Assembly (NCBI GenBank): GCA_902786265.1
Contig: CADACE010000008.1
Span: forward strand, 62,001 to 126,000
DNA: 64,000 nt
Source: an uncultured Chloroflexota bacterium
GTDB lineage: Bacteria > Chloroflexota > Anaerolineae > Anaerolineales > Anaerolineaceae
Reading direction: 5' to 3'
A model generated the notes under the pieces. The model worked only from the letters and a program-made list of their open reading frames with translations, was not told the origin of the DNA and searched no databases. This document shows positions 53,065 through 62,091 of the stretch, piece after piece; positions within the stretch are counted from its first letter, which is position 1; each line of letters begins with the position of its first letter. Both the position numbers and the translations under genes were made by a program.

Positions 53065-54063
53065 ATGAAAAGCAATAAATATATTTTTATTTTGATGATT
53101 ATATGCGGAATTTTAGTGAGCGTCTGTGCGGTTTCCGGCCAGGACAGCAATCTGATACCGATCACTTTTAGTCTTGATTGGACGCCAAACACCAATCATA
53201 CCGGCGTTTATGCCGCGAAAGCACTGGGATATTACGAAGAAGCCGGTTTGGATGTGCAGATTGTTCAGCCATCTGAAAACGGTGCCTTACTGATGTGTGC
53301 TGCCGGGCAGGCACAATTTGCTGTTGACGCTCAGGATACAATGGCTGCGGCCCTTGATCTGGATGAACCTTTAGCCGTCACTGCTGTTGCCGCTATCCTG
53401 CAGCATAATACTTCCGGTATCATATCCCGCGCCGGAGATGGAATCACCTCCGCTAAAGGAATGGAAGGGAAAATCTATTCCACCTGGGATATTCCGGTCG
53501 AATTGGAAATGATCCGGTACTGTATGGAACTTGAAGGTGCCGATTTCAATACAGTAAAATTGATCCCGAATAACATCACGGATGAACCGGCTGCTCTGCG
53601 CGCACATCAGACCGATGCTATCTGGATATTCTATGGATGGAGCGGGATTAACGCGGAGATAAATGATTTTGATTTCGATTACTGGGATTTCCGCAGCATC
53701 AGTGAAGATCTGGATTATTACACTCCGGTAATTATTGCAAACAACGAATTTTTGCAGTCTTCCCCTGAAACCGCAAAAGCTTTTCTTGCCGCTACGGTCA
53801 AAGGATATGAATACGCTATAGCTCATCCGGAAGAAGCAGCTGAAATGCTGATTGCGGGAGATAATACAGGCTCTCTGGAAGATGCCCGCGACCTTGTTTA
53901 CGCCAGCCAGAAATGGCTTTCGAATCAATATAAAGCTGATGCTGAAAGCTGGGGCGTTTTTGATTCCACCCGTTGGGATAATTTCTATAAATGGCTTTAT
54001 TCCAATAGTCTTACGGCCCATGACCTGACCGGCCTCGGTTTCACAAACGAATATCTGCCATAA
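53065..54063 (+). CDS. ABC substrate-binding protein, NMT1/THI5-like
   Basis: A 332-residue exported binding protein. It has a signal peptide (IFILMIICGILVSVCAVSG) and the NMT1/THI5 hallmark FSLDWTPNTNHTGVYAAKA. In this family the usual ligand is a thiamine pyrimidine precursor such as HMP or formylaminopyrimidine. GAGGAA precedes ATG 53065. Its place in the TPP riboswitch operon supports that ligand. Confidence 0.92.
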   Translation: MKSNKYIFILMIICGILVSVCAVSGQDSNLIPITFSLDWTPNTNHTGVYAAKALGYYEEAGLDVQIVQPSENGALLMCAAGQAQFAVDAQDTMAAALDLDEPLAVTAVAAILQHNTSGIISRAGDGITSAKGMEGKIYSTWDIPVELEMIRYCMELEGADFNTVKLIPNNITDEPAALRAHQTDAIWIFYGWSGINAEINDFDFDYWDFRSISEDLDYYTPVIIANNEFLQSSPETAKAFLAATVKGYEYAIAHPEEAAEMLIAGDNTGSLEDARDLVYASQKWLSNQYKADAESWGVFDSTRWDNFYKWLYSNSLTAHDLTGLGFTNEYLP

Positions 54064-54074
54064 GGAATGCTGTT

Positions 54075-54815
54075 TTGGAACTGCTGAAAGCGGAACATAT
54101 CACGAAATCCTATGATTCCCGGATCATCATCCGGGATATCAATATTCATTTGGATGAGGGCGAACTGGTATCTTTGCTGGGACTCAGCGGCTCAGGAAAG
54201 ACCACTCTTTTTCAGGCTATTTCCGGGCTTACCCGACCTGATACGGGGAAAATAACATTAGCCGGCAGAGATATCACGGGAGAGCCGGGACATATGAGCT
54301 ATATGCTGCAGAAAGATCTTCTCCTGGAGCATAAAAAAGTCATCGACAACGTCTCTCTTCCTTTAGTCATCCGCGGTATCAAAAAAAATGAAGCAAGGAA
54401 GCAGGCACAGCCTTATTTTGAGAAATTTGGTCTTGAAGGTACAGAGTATAAATATCCGTCTCAGCTTTCCGGCGGAATGCGGCAGCGGGCAGCTTTGCTG
54501 AGGACTTACCTTTGTAATTGTCCGGCAGCACTGCTTGATGAGCCTTTTTCCGCTTTAGATATGATCACGAAGGGGCAGATGCATACCTGGTACCTTGATA
54601 TGATCAGTAAGATTCAGCTGTCCACACTGTTGATTACGCATGACATCGAAGAGGCGATCCTGCTTTCTGATCGTATTTATATCATGACAGGAAAACCGGG
54701 AGAGGTACACCATGAAATATTCATTGACCGTCCCCGTGATGAAAGATCCGATTTCAATCTTGACCCGGAATTTCTTCAATATAAACATCAAATTATGGAT
54801 ATTCTCGGTCAATAA
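54075..54815 (+). CDS. ABC transporter ATPase for a thiamine precursor
   Basis: A 246-residue ABC ATPase. Walker A is GLSGSGKTT, the signature LSGGMRQRAALLR, Walker B ALLDEPFSALD and the H-loop LLITHDIEEAI. TTG 54075 follows the binding-protein gene by 11 bases with AAGGA upstream. It should energise the permease at 52249. Confidence 0.93.
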   Translation: MELLKAEHITKSYDSRIIIRDINIHLDEGELVSLLGLSGSGKTTLFQAISGLTRPDTGKITLAGRDITGEPGHMSYMLQKDLLLEHKKVIDNVSLPLVIRGIKKNEARKQAQPYFEKFGLEGTEYKYPSQLSGGMRQRAALLRTYLCNCPAALLDEPFSALDMITKGQMHTWYLDMISKIQLSTLLITHDIEEAILLSDRIYIMTGKPGEVHHEIFIDRPRDERSDFNLDPEFLQYKHQIMDILGQ

Positions 54816-54840
54816 TCAATAATTTTTTATATTAGTGATA

Positions 54841-54871
54841 AAAGATGCGGACAAAAAACCGCATCTTTTTT
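54841..54871. terminator. Bidirectional terminator
   Basis: AAAGATGCGG (54841-54850) pairs with CCGCATCTTT (54859-54868), followed by T. It closes the thiamine operon and the convergent glycosyltransferase gene. Confidence 0.88.
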
Positions 54872-56474
54872 AATTTATGGCTCTTTTGAATACAGCACCG
54901 ATTTCATCCTGATCGACTATGATCGAAAAAACCTTTTCGTAACCGTCCGGTTCTATATTTACATCAGGTATGTCATCCCGACAGATAATGTAATAATCCA
55001 CATCAGGAGTCTCGTCATATACAAGTTCCAGCATCTCCCGAACATCTTCCGGGAGCAGACCGCGATTTATGCTGCCCGCCTGTGAATAAGCATGATTGAT
55101 TTTCAACCTTTGATCCGGAGAGTTTTCCGTAATAAATTCAAGCAATGCGCGTGAACTGACACTCCAATAATCACCGGAAAATTGATTCGCGGAATTTCGG
55201 ATATACGGAGCAAAATACACATATTCAAAAGGATGATTGCGTGCGATCCAGATGCAATTATAGATAAACGACAATATAATAACCGTACTGCAAAGATTTA
55301 CAACTATACGAATTTTATTTATCTTATGAATAAAAAACACCGCGAAATATATAAAACACGGATACGAAAAATAACAATGCCGCCAACCGTTATAAATCGT
55401 CACATGTGCAAAAATTATAAAAGCAACAGCGGCAAATCCGCTGATAAACATCAAAAGATCCGCTGACTCAAAATTGCTGAATTTCTTTCTGAATATATTT
55501 CCAATCGATTCTCCTGAAAACCATGCCGCACCGCTGATGGAAAAAATCAAATATACAGTCGGAACCGTGATCCCTATCCAAACAGGGATATAGGTAATAG
55601 TTTTTGCTGCATCTACCAATACACCTTTGAATAGATTCCCTTCTGATCCATGATTTGGATGATGCATATTAAACTGCAGTGTTTCAATAAATGTCTGAAC
55701 AGGATTTTCCCAAAAATTCGGTGTGATCACGTAAAAGAAAATACCTGTCATAAGCAGAACAAACAAGAATTGTTTCATTCCTTCTGATTTTTTGAATCTG
55801 ATACAATCATATGCATACAGAAAAACAAAAATCGGAATAAATATAATTCCATTAAATCGAGTGTTGATAGTGATTGCCAATGCAAAAGATAATATAAGTG
55901 TAATTCCGGTGCTTCGCTTTTTTATCCAGTGATCGATTAAAAAGCAGCAGATGATGTACCAGGCTGTGAATATCACATCTTTGTTATTGTAAAAGCTTTC
56001 CGCAAAAAAACGGGGCGTTATCACCATCATCAGCATACCGAGCAGCCCATAGATTCTGCTTTCAAAACGTCTGTATAACAGTTTGTAAAGGCAGATCACA
56101 CCAATATAATAATTTATAAAAGTATATAGATGTCTTAGTCCGTAAAATTGAAATGGCTCAAGAGTAAAATGGAAGGTGCTTTCGATCAGTACAAGAGGAA
56201 AATGAAGTGCTGTTCCGTAATATCTGTCACGATATTCATGAAGCTCAGGAAGATATGCCAGCCAGGTTTCATTTGCTTCACTGATCGGAATATGAAGCTT
56301 ATGGACAACATATTTCAGGTTTACTAAAGATGTCTGGCGTTCCATCCCTTCATCAGGACCGCATCCATAATCATCGAATAAAAATAATCCTGTGATTCCG
56401 TAAATGATCAGGAATAAAATTGTGATCATTTTATAACGTCTTTCATTGGATTGTCTATTAAATATTTTGTTCAT
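54870..56474 (-). CDS. GT-C (PMT/ArnT-like) membrane glycosyltransferase
   Basis: A 534-residue polytopic protein with about ten membrane helices. An acidic pair in the first outer loop (YGCGPDEGME) and the long soluble C-terminal part are typical of GT-C enzymes that use polyprenyl-phosphate sugars. The acceptor is unknown; a surface protein or glycan is likely. It is a single gene, convergent with the thiamine operon and downstream of the fused surface protein. Confidence 0.7.
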   Translation of the reverse strand: MNKIFNRQSNERRYKMITILFLIIYGITGLFLFDDYGCGPDEGMERQTSLVNLKYVVHKLHIPISEANETWLAYLPELHEYRDRYYGTALHFPLVLIESTFHFTLEPFQFYGLRHLYTFINYYIGVICLYKLLYRRFESRIYGLLGMLMMVITPRFFAESFYNNKDVIFTAWYIICCFLIDHWIKKRSTGITLILSFALAITINTRFNGIIFIPIFVFLYAYDCIRFKKSEGMKQFLFVLLMTGIFFYVITPNFWENPVQTFIETLQFNMHHPNHGSEGNLFKGVLVDAAKTITYIPVWIGITVPTVYLIFSISGAAWFSGESIGNIFRKKFSNFESADLLMFISGFAAVAFIIFAHVTIYNGWRHCYFSYPCFIYFAVFFIHKINKIRIVVNLCSTVIILSFIYNCIWIARNHPFEYVYFAPYIRNSANQFSGDYWSVSSRALLEFITENSPDQRLKINHAYSQAGSINRGLLPEDVREMLELVYDETPDVDYYIICRDDIPDVNIEPDGYEKVFSIIVDQDEIGAVFKRAIN

Positions 56475-56582
56475 ATATATTGATTATATATTAGAAGCAG
56501 AGAAATATAAGATATGGAAAAGAAAAACAGTGCGCTGATACGGACGCACTGTTTTTCGGATCAAATAATAAGTATGAAATGT

Positions 56583-59189
56583 TTATCCATTATCTGACCA
56601 ATCATAAATGTCAGAATCACCTTCTCCGTAATAAGTATCTTCCACATAACCGGCTCCGGCATAACCGCCCTGGTCCTCAGTACCGTAATCCCCCTGATCA
56701 TCTACATAACCTGCACCGGCATAACCGCCCTGGTCACCGCCGGTATTACCCTGTTCATTTTCCCAGTAATTGGCGCCTGCATAGCCGCCCTGTTCATTTT
56801 CCCAGTAATTTGCACCTGCGTAACCACCAATGTCTTCCACTTCACGCATGGTGTAATAAGTTGATGAGCTTGCGTCATCAACCACGTTATGAGCCACGAT
56901 CGTAATCGTATGCGTACCGACATTTTGAATCGTTGCAGAAACCGGAGCAGAACCGTTCGCAGCACCGCCGGAAACAATTTGGTTGCCATCCACATAGATA
57001 TCAACTGAAGCTGCATATGAAGCAGACCAATATACAGTCGTGGAGTCTCCCATCGTGCCTTCACTGGGATCAGCATAGAAGTAATCAATGGAAGGTGACG
57101 GATAAGACTGACTATCATCACTGCCGCTGCTGGATCCGTTATCATACATTGTATAATAAACGCTCTGAACAGTATCAGTTGTTACTGATCTTGCTGTAAT
57201 TGTAATTACATGTGTACCGACGTTTTGAATCGTTGCGGATATAGGAGTTGAACCGGTTGTAGGGGATGTTCTTTCATCAACAGTATTACCGTCAACAGAT
57301 ATATAAACAACCGCAGCATTCGATACAGACCAGTAAGCAGTTGTAGAATCACCCATGTATCCGGAATCGGGATTTACATAGAAGTAATCAACAGAAGGAA
57401 TTACCTCTTTCTGTCCTTCACCTTCAGTTATATAGGTAAATGAAGAAGATCTGTCATCCGTAACACTATGCGCAGTCAGTGTCACTGTATGTCTTCCTTC
57501 ATTTCTCAGAGCGCCACAAACCACCATAGCACCTGTCGCATTGTAGCTGCGGTCATACATCGAGCCATCTACAGCAATATCGACAGCACCGGAATTCGAA
57601 ACCGACCAATAAACTGTCGGACATTCATTAACCGATCCGGAATTTGAATCCGGATAGAAATAATTAATTGCCGGAATTATCTGCTGCTGTCCTTCTTCTC
57701 CCCGCTTTGTTGTATAAACGAATGAAGAATAAGCGGCATCAGTTGTTGATAAGGCTGCTAATTCAACTGTATGATTTCCGATCGATTGCAGCGCCCCGCA
57801 TATCTGTTGTGAACCATTGGATGAGTAGCTCTTTGAAACAGATTTCCCATCGACACGAATTTCAACAGCTGCTGTATTGGTAGTCTTCCAGTAAACCGTC
57901 GGACAAACCTGAGAAGTACCTGAATAAAAATCCGGATAGAAAGCAGAAATACCAGGAACAACTTTGGAGGATCCGCCTCCATTGACACGAACTTTACACC
58001 AGATCGTCTCCCCAAAGTTCTGTCCCTGCGGATTTCTCATTTGCCAGTTGCTGCGATAGGTTCCATCATTGCCGGGAGCGGTAAAATCAACAGCCAGATC
58101 AACTGTCTGTCCAGGCTGAACAATAGAAGGAACGTTGATATTCCGGCCGCTCATCTGATCTCCGGAGACAAAAACAAATGTATAATTTGTCGTCCAGTTG
58201 CAGCTACCGGTATTCTTTACACGCCAGACCTTGCGGAATTTTTCTCCGCGGGAAACCTGGTGCCCGTCCGTAATTGTCACATCACTTACAAATGTCATTC
58301 CATATTTGCAGCTCGTATCACTGCTCTGCGCAGGGATCACCACAACCGGAGATGCAGGAGACGGAGTCGGAACAGAACTGCTCCGGGTAATTGTTGCGGA
58401 AGCTTCATTGAAATTCATCGAGAAGAAACGATTCGCAATCGTCTGTGCGGTGCCGTCTTTGATCATGTCTGTTAAATGGCTGTTTACAACATCGGTCAAT
58501 GTCGAATTTTTCCGCAAGCCGAATGCATACTTTTCCATCATAAACCCGTCATAGAAAATCTGATATTTTCCGCTGTCCCGGAAAAGATCTTCATATACAT
58601 CCTGAGAAAGGACAACCAGATCTACTTCTTTTCGGTCTAATGCACGCATTTCATCTTTCGCTGATGAGTAGGAATAAACATTCCTCGCGCTCGCATAACC
58701 GGCTGCGACAAGATTGGTTTTTACCCACTGGTCAAAGCTTGTCCCTTTTTGTACGCCGATTTTCAGATCACGAAAACTGTCTAATGTCACAGCTTCCGGT
58801 TTCGGCAGAGAACTCAGTGCTATGAATTGAGAATCTCCGTTGTAATAAACACGGGTAAAGTCAATCTGCTTCTCGCGTTCTTCTGTTTTGGCAAAAGCGC
58901 CTCCGATAATGTCTACCTGGCCAAGATTTAATGAGTCGATCATACCATCAAAGGCAAGATTTATAACTTCAACCTGTACATTCATCCGGCGTCCAATTTC
59001 CTGAACCAGAGCTACATCAATACCGGTGGTGTTTCCTGCCTCATCATAAAAAACGAACGGGATATATTCCGGCGGAATACCCAACCGCATCACTCCCGCT
59101 TTTTGTACATCTGACAGATCGTCGGCATTTGCAGTAACAAATGATAATGCGATCAATAAAACCAGAAAAATCATCAGGTGTTTTTTCAT
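56583..59189 (-). CDS. Fused solute-binding / NBR1-FW / Ig-like surface protein with GGYAGA repeats
   Basis: An 868-residue exported protein. Order: signal peptide (to about residue 23); family 3 solute-binding domain (about 25-265) with IDVALVQEIGRRM and IIGGAFAKTEERE; Ser/Pro linker; an FW domain (about 290-400) with WRVKNTGSCNWTTNYTF and DGTYRSNWQMRNPQG; four related Ig-like domains (about 405-790), two with paired cysteines; and a Gly/Tyr/Asp-rich tail with four GGYAGA units. The binding domain may sense amino acids outside, with the rest as spacer and anchor. ATG 59189 or TTG 59192 can start it; AAGGA is upstream. Confidence 0.88.
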   Translation of the reverse strand: MKKHLMIFLVLLIALSFVTANADDLSDVQKAGVMRLGIPPEYIPFVFYDEAGNTTGIDVALVQEIGRRMNVQVEVINLAFDGMIDSLNLGQVDIIGGAFAKTEEREKQIDFTRVYYNGDSQFIALSSLPKPEAVTLDSFRDLKIGVQKGTSFDQWVKTNLVAAGYASARNVYSYSSAKDEMRALDRKEVDLVVLSQDVYEDLFRDSGKYQIFYDGFMMEKYAFGLRKNSTLTDVVNSHLTDMIKDGTAQTIANRFFSMNFNEASATITRSSSVPTPSPASPVVVIPAQSSDTSCKYGMTFVSDVTITDGHQVSRGEKFRKVWRVKNTGSCNWTTNYTFVFVSGDQMSGRNINVPSIVQPGQTVDLAVDFTAPGNDGTYRSNWQMRNPQGQNFGETIWCKVRVNGGGSSKVVPGISAFYPDFYSGTSQVCPTVYWKTTNTAAVEIRVDGKSVSKSYSSNGSQQICGALQSIGNHTVELAALSTTDAAYSSFVYTTKRGEEGQQQIIPAINYFYPDSNSGSVNECPTVYWSVSNSGAVDIAVDGSMYDRSYNATGAMVVCGALRNEGRHTVTLTAHSVTDDRSSSFTYITEGEGQKEVIPSVDYFYVNPDSGYMGDSTTAYWSVSNAAVVYISVDGNTVDERTSPTTGSTPISATIQNVGTHVITITARSVTTDTVQSVYYTMYDNGSSSGSDDSQSYPSPSIDYFYADPSEGTMGDSTTVYWSASYAASVDIYVDGNQIVSGGAANGSAPVSATIQNVGTHTITIVAHNVVDDASSSTYYTMREVEDIGGYAGANYWENEQGGYAGANYWENEQGNTGGDQGGYAGAGYVDDQGDYGTEDQGGYAGAGYVEDTYYGEGDSDIYDWSDNG
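56630..56835. repeat. In-frame short repeats coding GGYAGA units
   Basis: Four related segments code GGYAGANYWENEQ or GGYAGAGYV-type units; the two NYWENEQ copies are nearly adjacent and almost identical. Confidence 0.75.
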
Positions 59190-59433
59190 CAAAAAACCAT
59201 CCTTTCTCTTCTCACCTTAAAATTAACCATCAAATATATTATAATTGCATTTGTTATCAAACATTAGAGATAAAGAAAAAATTTATCTGATTTAGAGAAA
59301 ACCATTCATATTGCTGAATATAAATATTATTCAAATTATCAGATTCTTTTATCTTTTTTTCTCTACAACGGTCATATAATAAATCATAATGTTATAATAA
59401 ACAAAAAAATATGTAAGCAAGAATAAAAAAAGC

Positions 59434-60954
59434 ATGAATAAAAATCCTAACCATCAAGATTACCCCAATATGCACAGCAATTCCAACAGGAATCAAAACT
59501 TTGCGCAATATCCGCCTAATTACATGCAGCAAAATTCAACAAGAAACAACATACCGGGAAATTATCCGCCGAACCAACCCGGTATGAATCCGTCATTTCA
59601 GCCGCCTGTGCAGCAGCAAATGAATAATTATCAGCAAAATCACGATGGATACAGAAAAGACAACAAAAAGACCAATAAGCCTAAAAGGGAGCCATCAATC
59701 CCTGTAACTGAAATTTTCTCAAGACTTTTTGTCGGCATGTTGACGTTATTTATAGTGGTATACATGGGATGGCTGTTTGCCCCTCGGATTCGAAACGCTA
59801 TGACATTTTGGCCAACCAATACCCCAACACCGATCACACCATCGCCTACAATTCCGGCCACAATGACGGTCACTCCTCTTGCTACAAACACCCCGACTCC
59901 GTCTCCGACACCTACACCCGGACCTATCTCTACCTATTGGATAGCCAACGGCAATGATTTGGATCCTGCCGTACCAAATGCACCGGAAGGGGTTGTGATT
60001 CTCAGCGCAAAAAACAGTGCGGAAGTCGATCCTCCGTTTGACAGTTTATATTGGACAAGCTCGAGCCAGATCGTTCAGGATCTTGGACGTGTAAATTCAC
60101 TTTATGATAGTGAATGGTTTGCCACTGTCAACAACGGTCATATCCGTTATTACATGGATCAACCGCTGAAAGAAGGACTGTACGAAATCTATGTTATGGA
60201 TACCTTCTATAGTTCCGGAGGGAATCTTGATTTCCTTGTCCAAATTGGAGGACAAACACTAACGCCATTGACCAGCAGCTCTACAGTAACTTTTATGACC
60301 AGTCAGTATGACCCTCGTCAGAATTATGACACCTGGCGCAGTCTGGGAATTTATTATATTCTTCCATCCAGGGAAGTTCTCAATGTTTCAACATCCTGGG
60401 GATTCCGGGATCAATACAGCTATGTTGCAGCTGACCGTATCATGATCGTTCCCAAGAAAATTACTGATCTTTCTTTGCTGAATTCTCTTCCGGCATATGG
60501 CACCCGCTATGTGATGGATGATACCCAGGCCTCAATCAACGCAGGGAATAGTCAATTTAAAGAAACGGTCAGCACATCCTGGGATGATTCTTACCAACTG
60601 ATTATCAACCCAAAGCAAAAATGCACAATTGAATACAATTCTTTGGAACCCTGGCCGATTGGAGAATATACCATATACTTATACATTCCGGAAAGCAAAG
60701 GCGGACTTGACGCCGATATTCAGGTCAAGACAGACAACACGCTTTTGAGCACAGTATCCGGAGAAGAAACCGTAAGAATGCATATTCCTGACACAGGCGG
60801 ATGGGTCATGGTAGGAAAATATGATACCGACCGCTATTATGAACGGCCGGTAAAGTTCAAGGTTACCATCACAATACCTGAAGGCCAGCAGGGAGAATAT
60901 CCTGTCGATGCAATCGGGTTTATTCATGTACCTTTTCCGCCTCTGGATTATTAA
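59434..60954 (+). CDS. Membrane-anchored protein with golvesin-like domains
   Basis: A 506-residue protein. A polar Asn/Pro/Gln-rich cytoplasmic head (residues 1-90) precedes one membrane helix (about 96-115). A Thr/Pro-rich stalk (about 125-170) follows, then two beta-rich outer domains. Each has a WTSSSQIV / W-DDSYQL strand, a central G-Y-IYV strand (GLYEIYVMDTFYSSGG; GEYTIYLYIPESKGG) and a closing AADRIMIV / VDAIGFIHV strand. This resembles golvesin C-terminal-like, carbohydrate-contact domains. No good ribosome site precedes ATG 59434. It is divergent from the fused surface protein. Confidence 0.65.
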   Translation: MNKNPNHQDYPNMHSNSNRNQNFAQYPPNYMQQNSTRNNIPGNYPPNQPGMNPSFQPPVQQQMNNYQQNHDGYRKDNKKTNKPKREPSIPVTEIFSRLFVGMLTLFIVVYMGWLFAPRIRNAMTFWPTNTPTPITPSPTIPATMTVTPLATNTPTPSPTPTPGPISTYWIANGNDLDPAVPNAPEGVVILSAKNSAEVDPPFDSLYWTSSSQIVQDLGRVNSLYDSEWFATVNNGHIRYYMDQPLKEGLYEIYVMDTFYSSGGNLDFLVQIGGQTLTPLTSSSTVTFMTSQYDPRQNYDTWRSLGIYYILPSREVLNVSTSWGFRDQYSYVAADRIMIVPKKITDLSLLNSLPAYGTRYVMDDTQASINAGNSQFKETVSTSWDDSYQLIINPKQKCTIEYNSLEPWPIGEYTIYLYIPESKGGLDADIQVKTDNTLLSTVSGEETVRMHIPDTGGWVMVGKYDTDRYYERPVKFKVTITIPEGQQGEYPVDAIGFIHVPFPPLDY

Positions 60955-60960
60955 CGAATA

Positions 60961-61001
60961 GGACAGTTTCTGATTATTAAATAAATGGTTTGAAACTGTC
61001 C
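60961..61001 (+). terminator. Hairpin after the golvesin-like gene
   Basis: GGACAGTTTC (60961-60970) and GAAACTGTCC (60992-61001) are perfect complements. The loop is 21 bases and the following tract is only partly T-rich. Confidence 0.5.
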
Positions 61002-61128
61002 GACATTATTACAGGGATTTTTCCTTTCCAGGTATAGAACTCTAAAATCAACCCGGACAATTTTTTAACAGCCACTAATCAATTTTATATAGACAATTAA
61101 TTTTATATTATATGGAGAAAATTCCAAA

Positions 61129-61842
61129 ATGAAGAAAACATCTCTGTTGGATAAAATATACGTAAAAATTAAAGATTGGGAAGAACAAATAAAAAAACTC
61201 ACATGGGCTGATAGAAAAAGAATAATATACAATTTCTCCGGCAAATGTTGTGTCAGCATTGTTGTTATTGCTATTCTTCATGGATGCTTTTTTTCACAGT
61301 TATTTACAAGTGGGACACCTTTTGTTATCAGTCTATGTTTGGAAATGGTACTTGTACCTATTCTTGCATTTTTACTGTATAAATTCGGAAAAAAAACATC
61401 AAAGATACATAATTCTGATGAAGCATTGCGAAACACGGGAGTGGAAAATACAACTGCATATGATTCATCTTCAGAAAATCAACAATCAAAACAGATAAAA
61501 AAGGAATATTTAATTTCTGAATTTTTCCCCATAAGTCAATTGGACTGGTTAGTAATATCCTTCAAAAAAGAACCTATTTCATATAAAATCTGCTTTGAGC
61601 ATCGGGAGGCAGATAATAGAGTACCGGTGACCTTGGATGCGAAGTATGACAAAACTATTACTGTGATTATTCCTCCTGAATGGTTTTTTCTTTCTTGGGA
61701 AAAATTTATAGGCAATCTTGAAAAATTAACCAACGAAGAAGCTAAGAAAATTGAACCAATCTTTGGTGAACCTTATGAAAAATACAAATACATAGATATA
61801 CATAATCTTCCGGAATTAAAGGAGTTTTTTGGTTTTTCCTAA
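61129..61842 (+). CDS. Membrane protein of unknown function
   Basis: A 237-residue protein I do not recognise. A basic N-terminal segment is followed by two membrane helices (about residues 40-60 and 68-87), then a polar Ser/Asn/Gln linker and a 110-residue soluble domain with FFPISQLDWLVISF and PPEWFFLSWEKFI. GGAG lies before ATG 61129. The DNA is very AT-rich compared with its neighbours. Confidence 0.6.
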   Translation: MKKTSLLDKIYVKIKDWEEQIKKLTWADRKRIIYNFSGKCCVSIVVIAILHGCFFSQLFTSGTPFVISLCLEMVLVPILAFLLYKFGKKTSKIHNSDEALRNTGVENTTAYDSSSENQQSKQIKKEYLISEFFPISQLDWLVISFKKEPISYKICFEHREADNRVPVTLDAKYDKTITVIIPPEWFFLSWEKFIGNLEKLTNEEAKKIEPIFGEPYEKYKYIDIHNLPELKEFFGFS

Positions 61843-61941
61843 ATTTCAAATATTTTTTTCTTTACATGCAAGTATTATTTATCTTTTCGTTGAAAAAGCC
61901 AAATTCAGTATAATTTTCTATTAGTGAATTATTATTTAAAA

Positions 61942-61983
61942 AAACAAATCGAAAAAAAATAATTGATATTTTCCGATTTGTTT
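61942..61983. terminator. Bidirectional terminator
   Basis: AAACAAATCG (61942-61951) pairs with CGATTTGTTT (61974-61983), between convergent genes. Confidence 0.75.
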
Positions 61984-62091
61984 CTGTTATTTTAATCTTG
62001 ATAATGCAGAATGTATTTCTTTTTACATTATCATGCCATTACAGTTTTTCAAACACTTTGTCAGCGGGCTCGTATTTCACGTACTTGTCTA

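Noticed and set aside
56579..56905. A His/Arg/Pro-rich plus-strand frame
   Set aside because: Antisense of the GGYAGA repeat tail of the fused surface protein.
62041..62091. A coding-like tail (DKYVKYEPADKVFEKL) after the LarA stop in another frame
   Set aside because: LarA already ends with its normal PYGGSTLP block and two stops; the tail has no start codon. It may be a remnant, but evidence is too thin.
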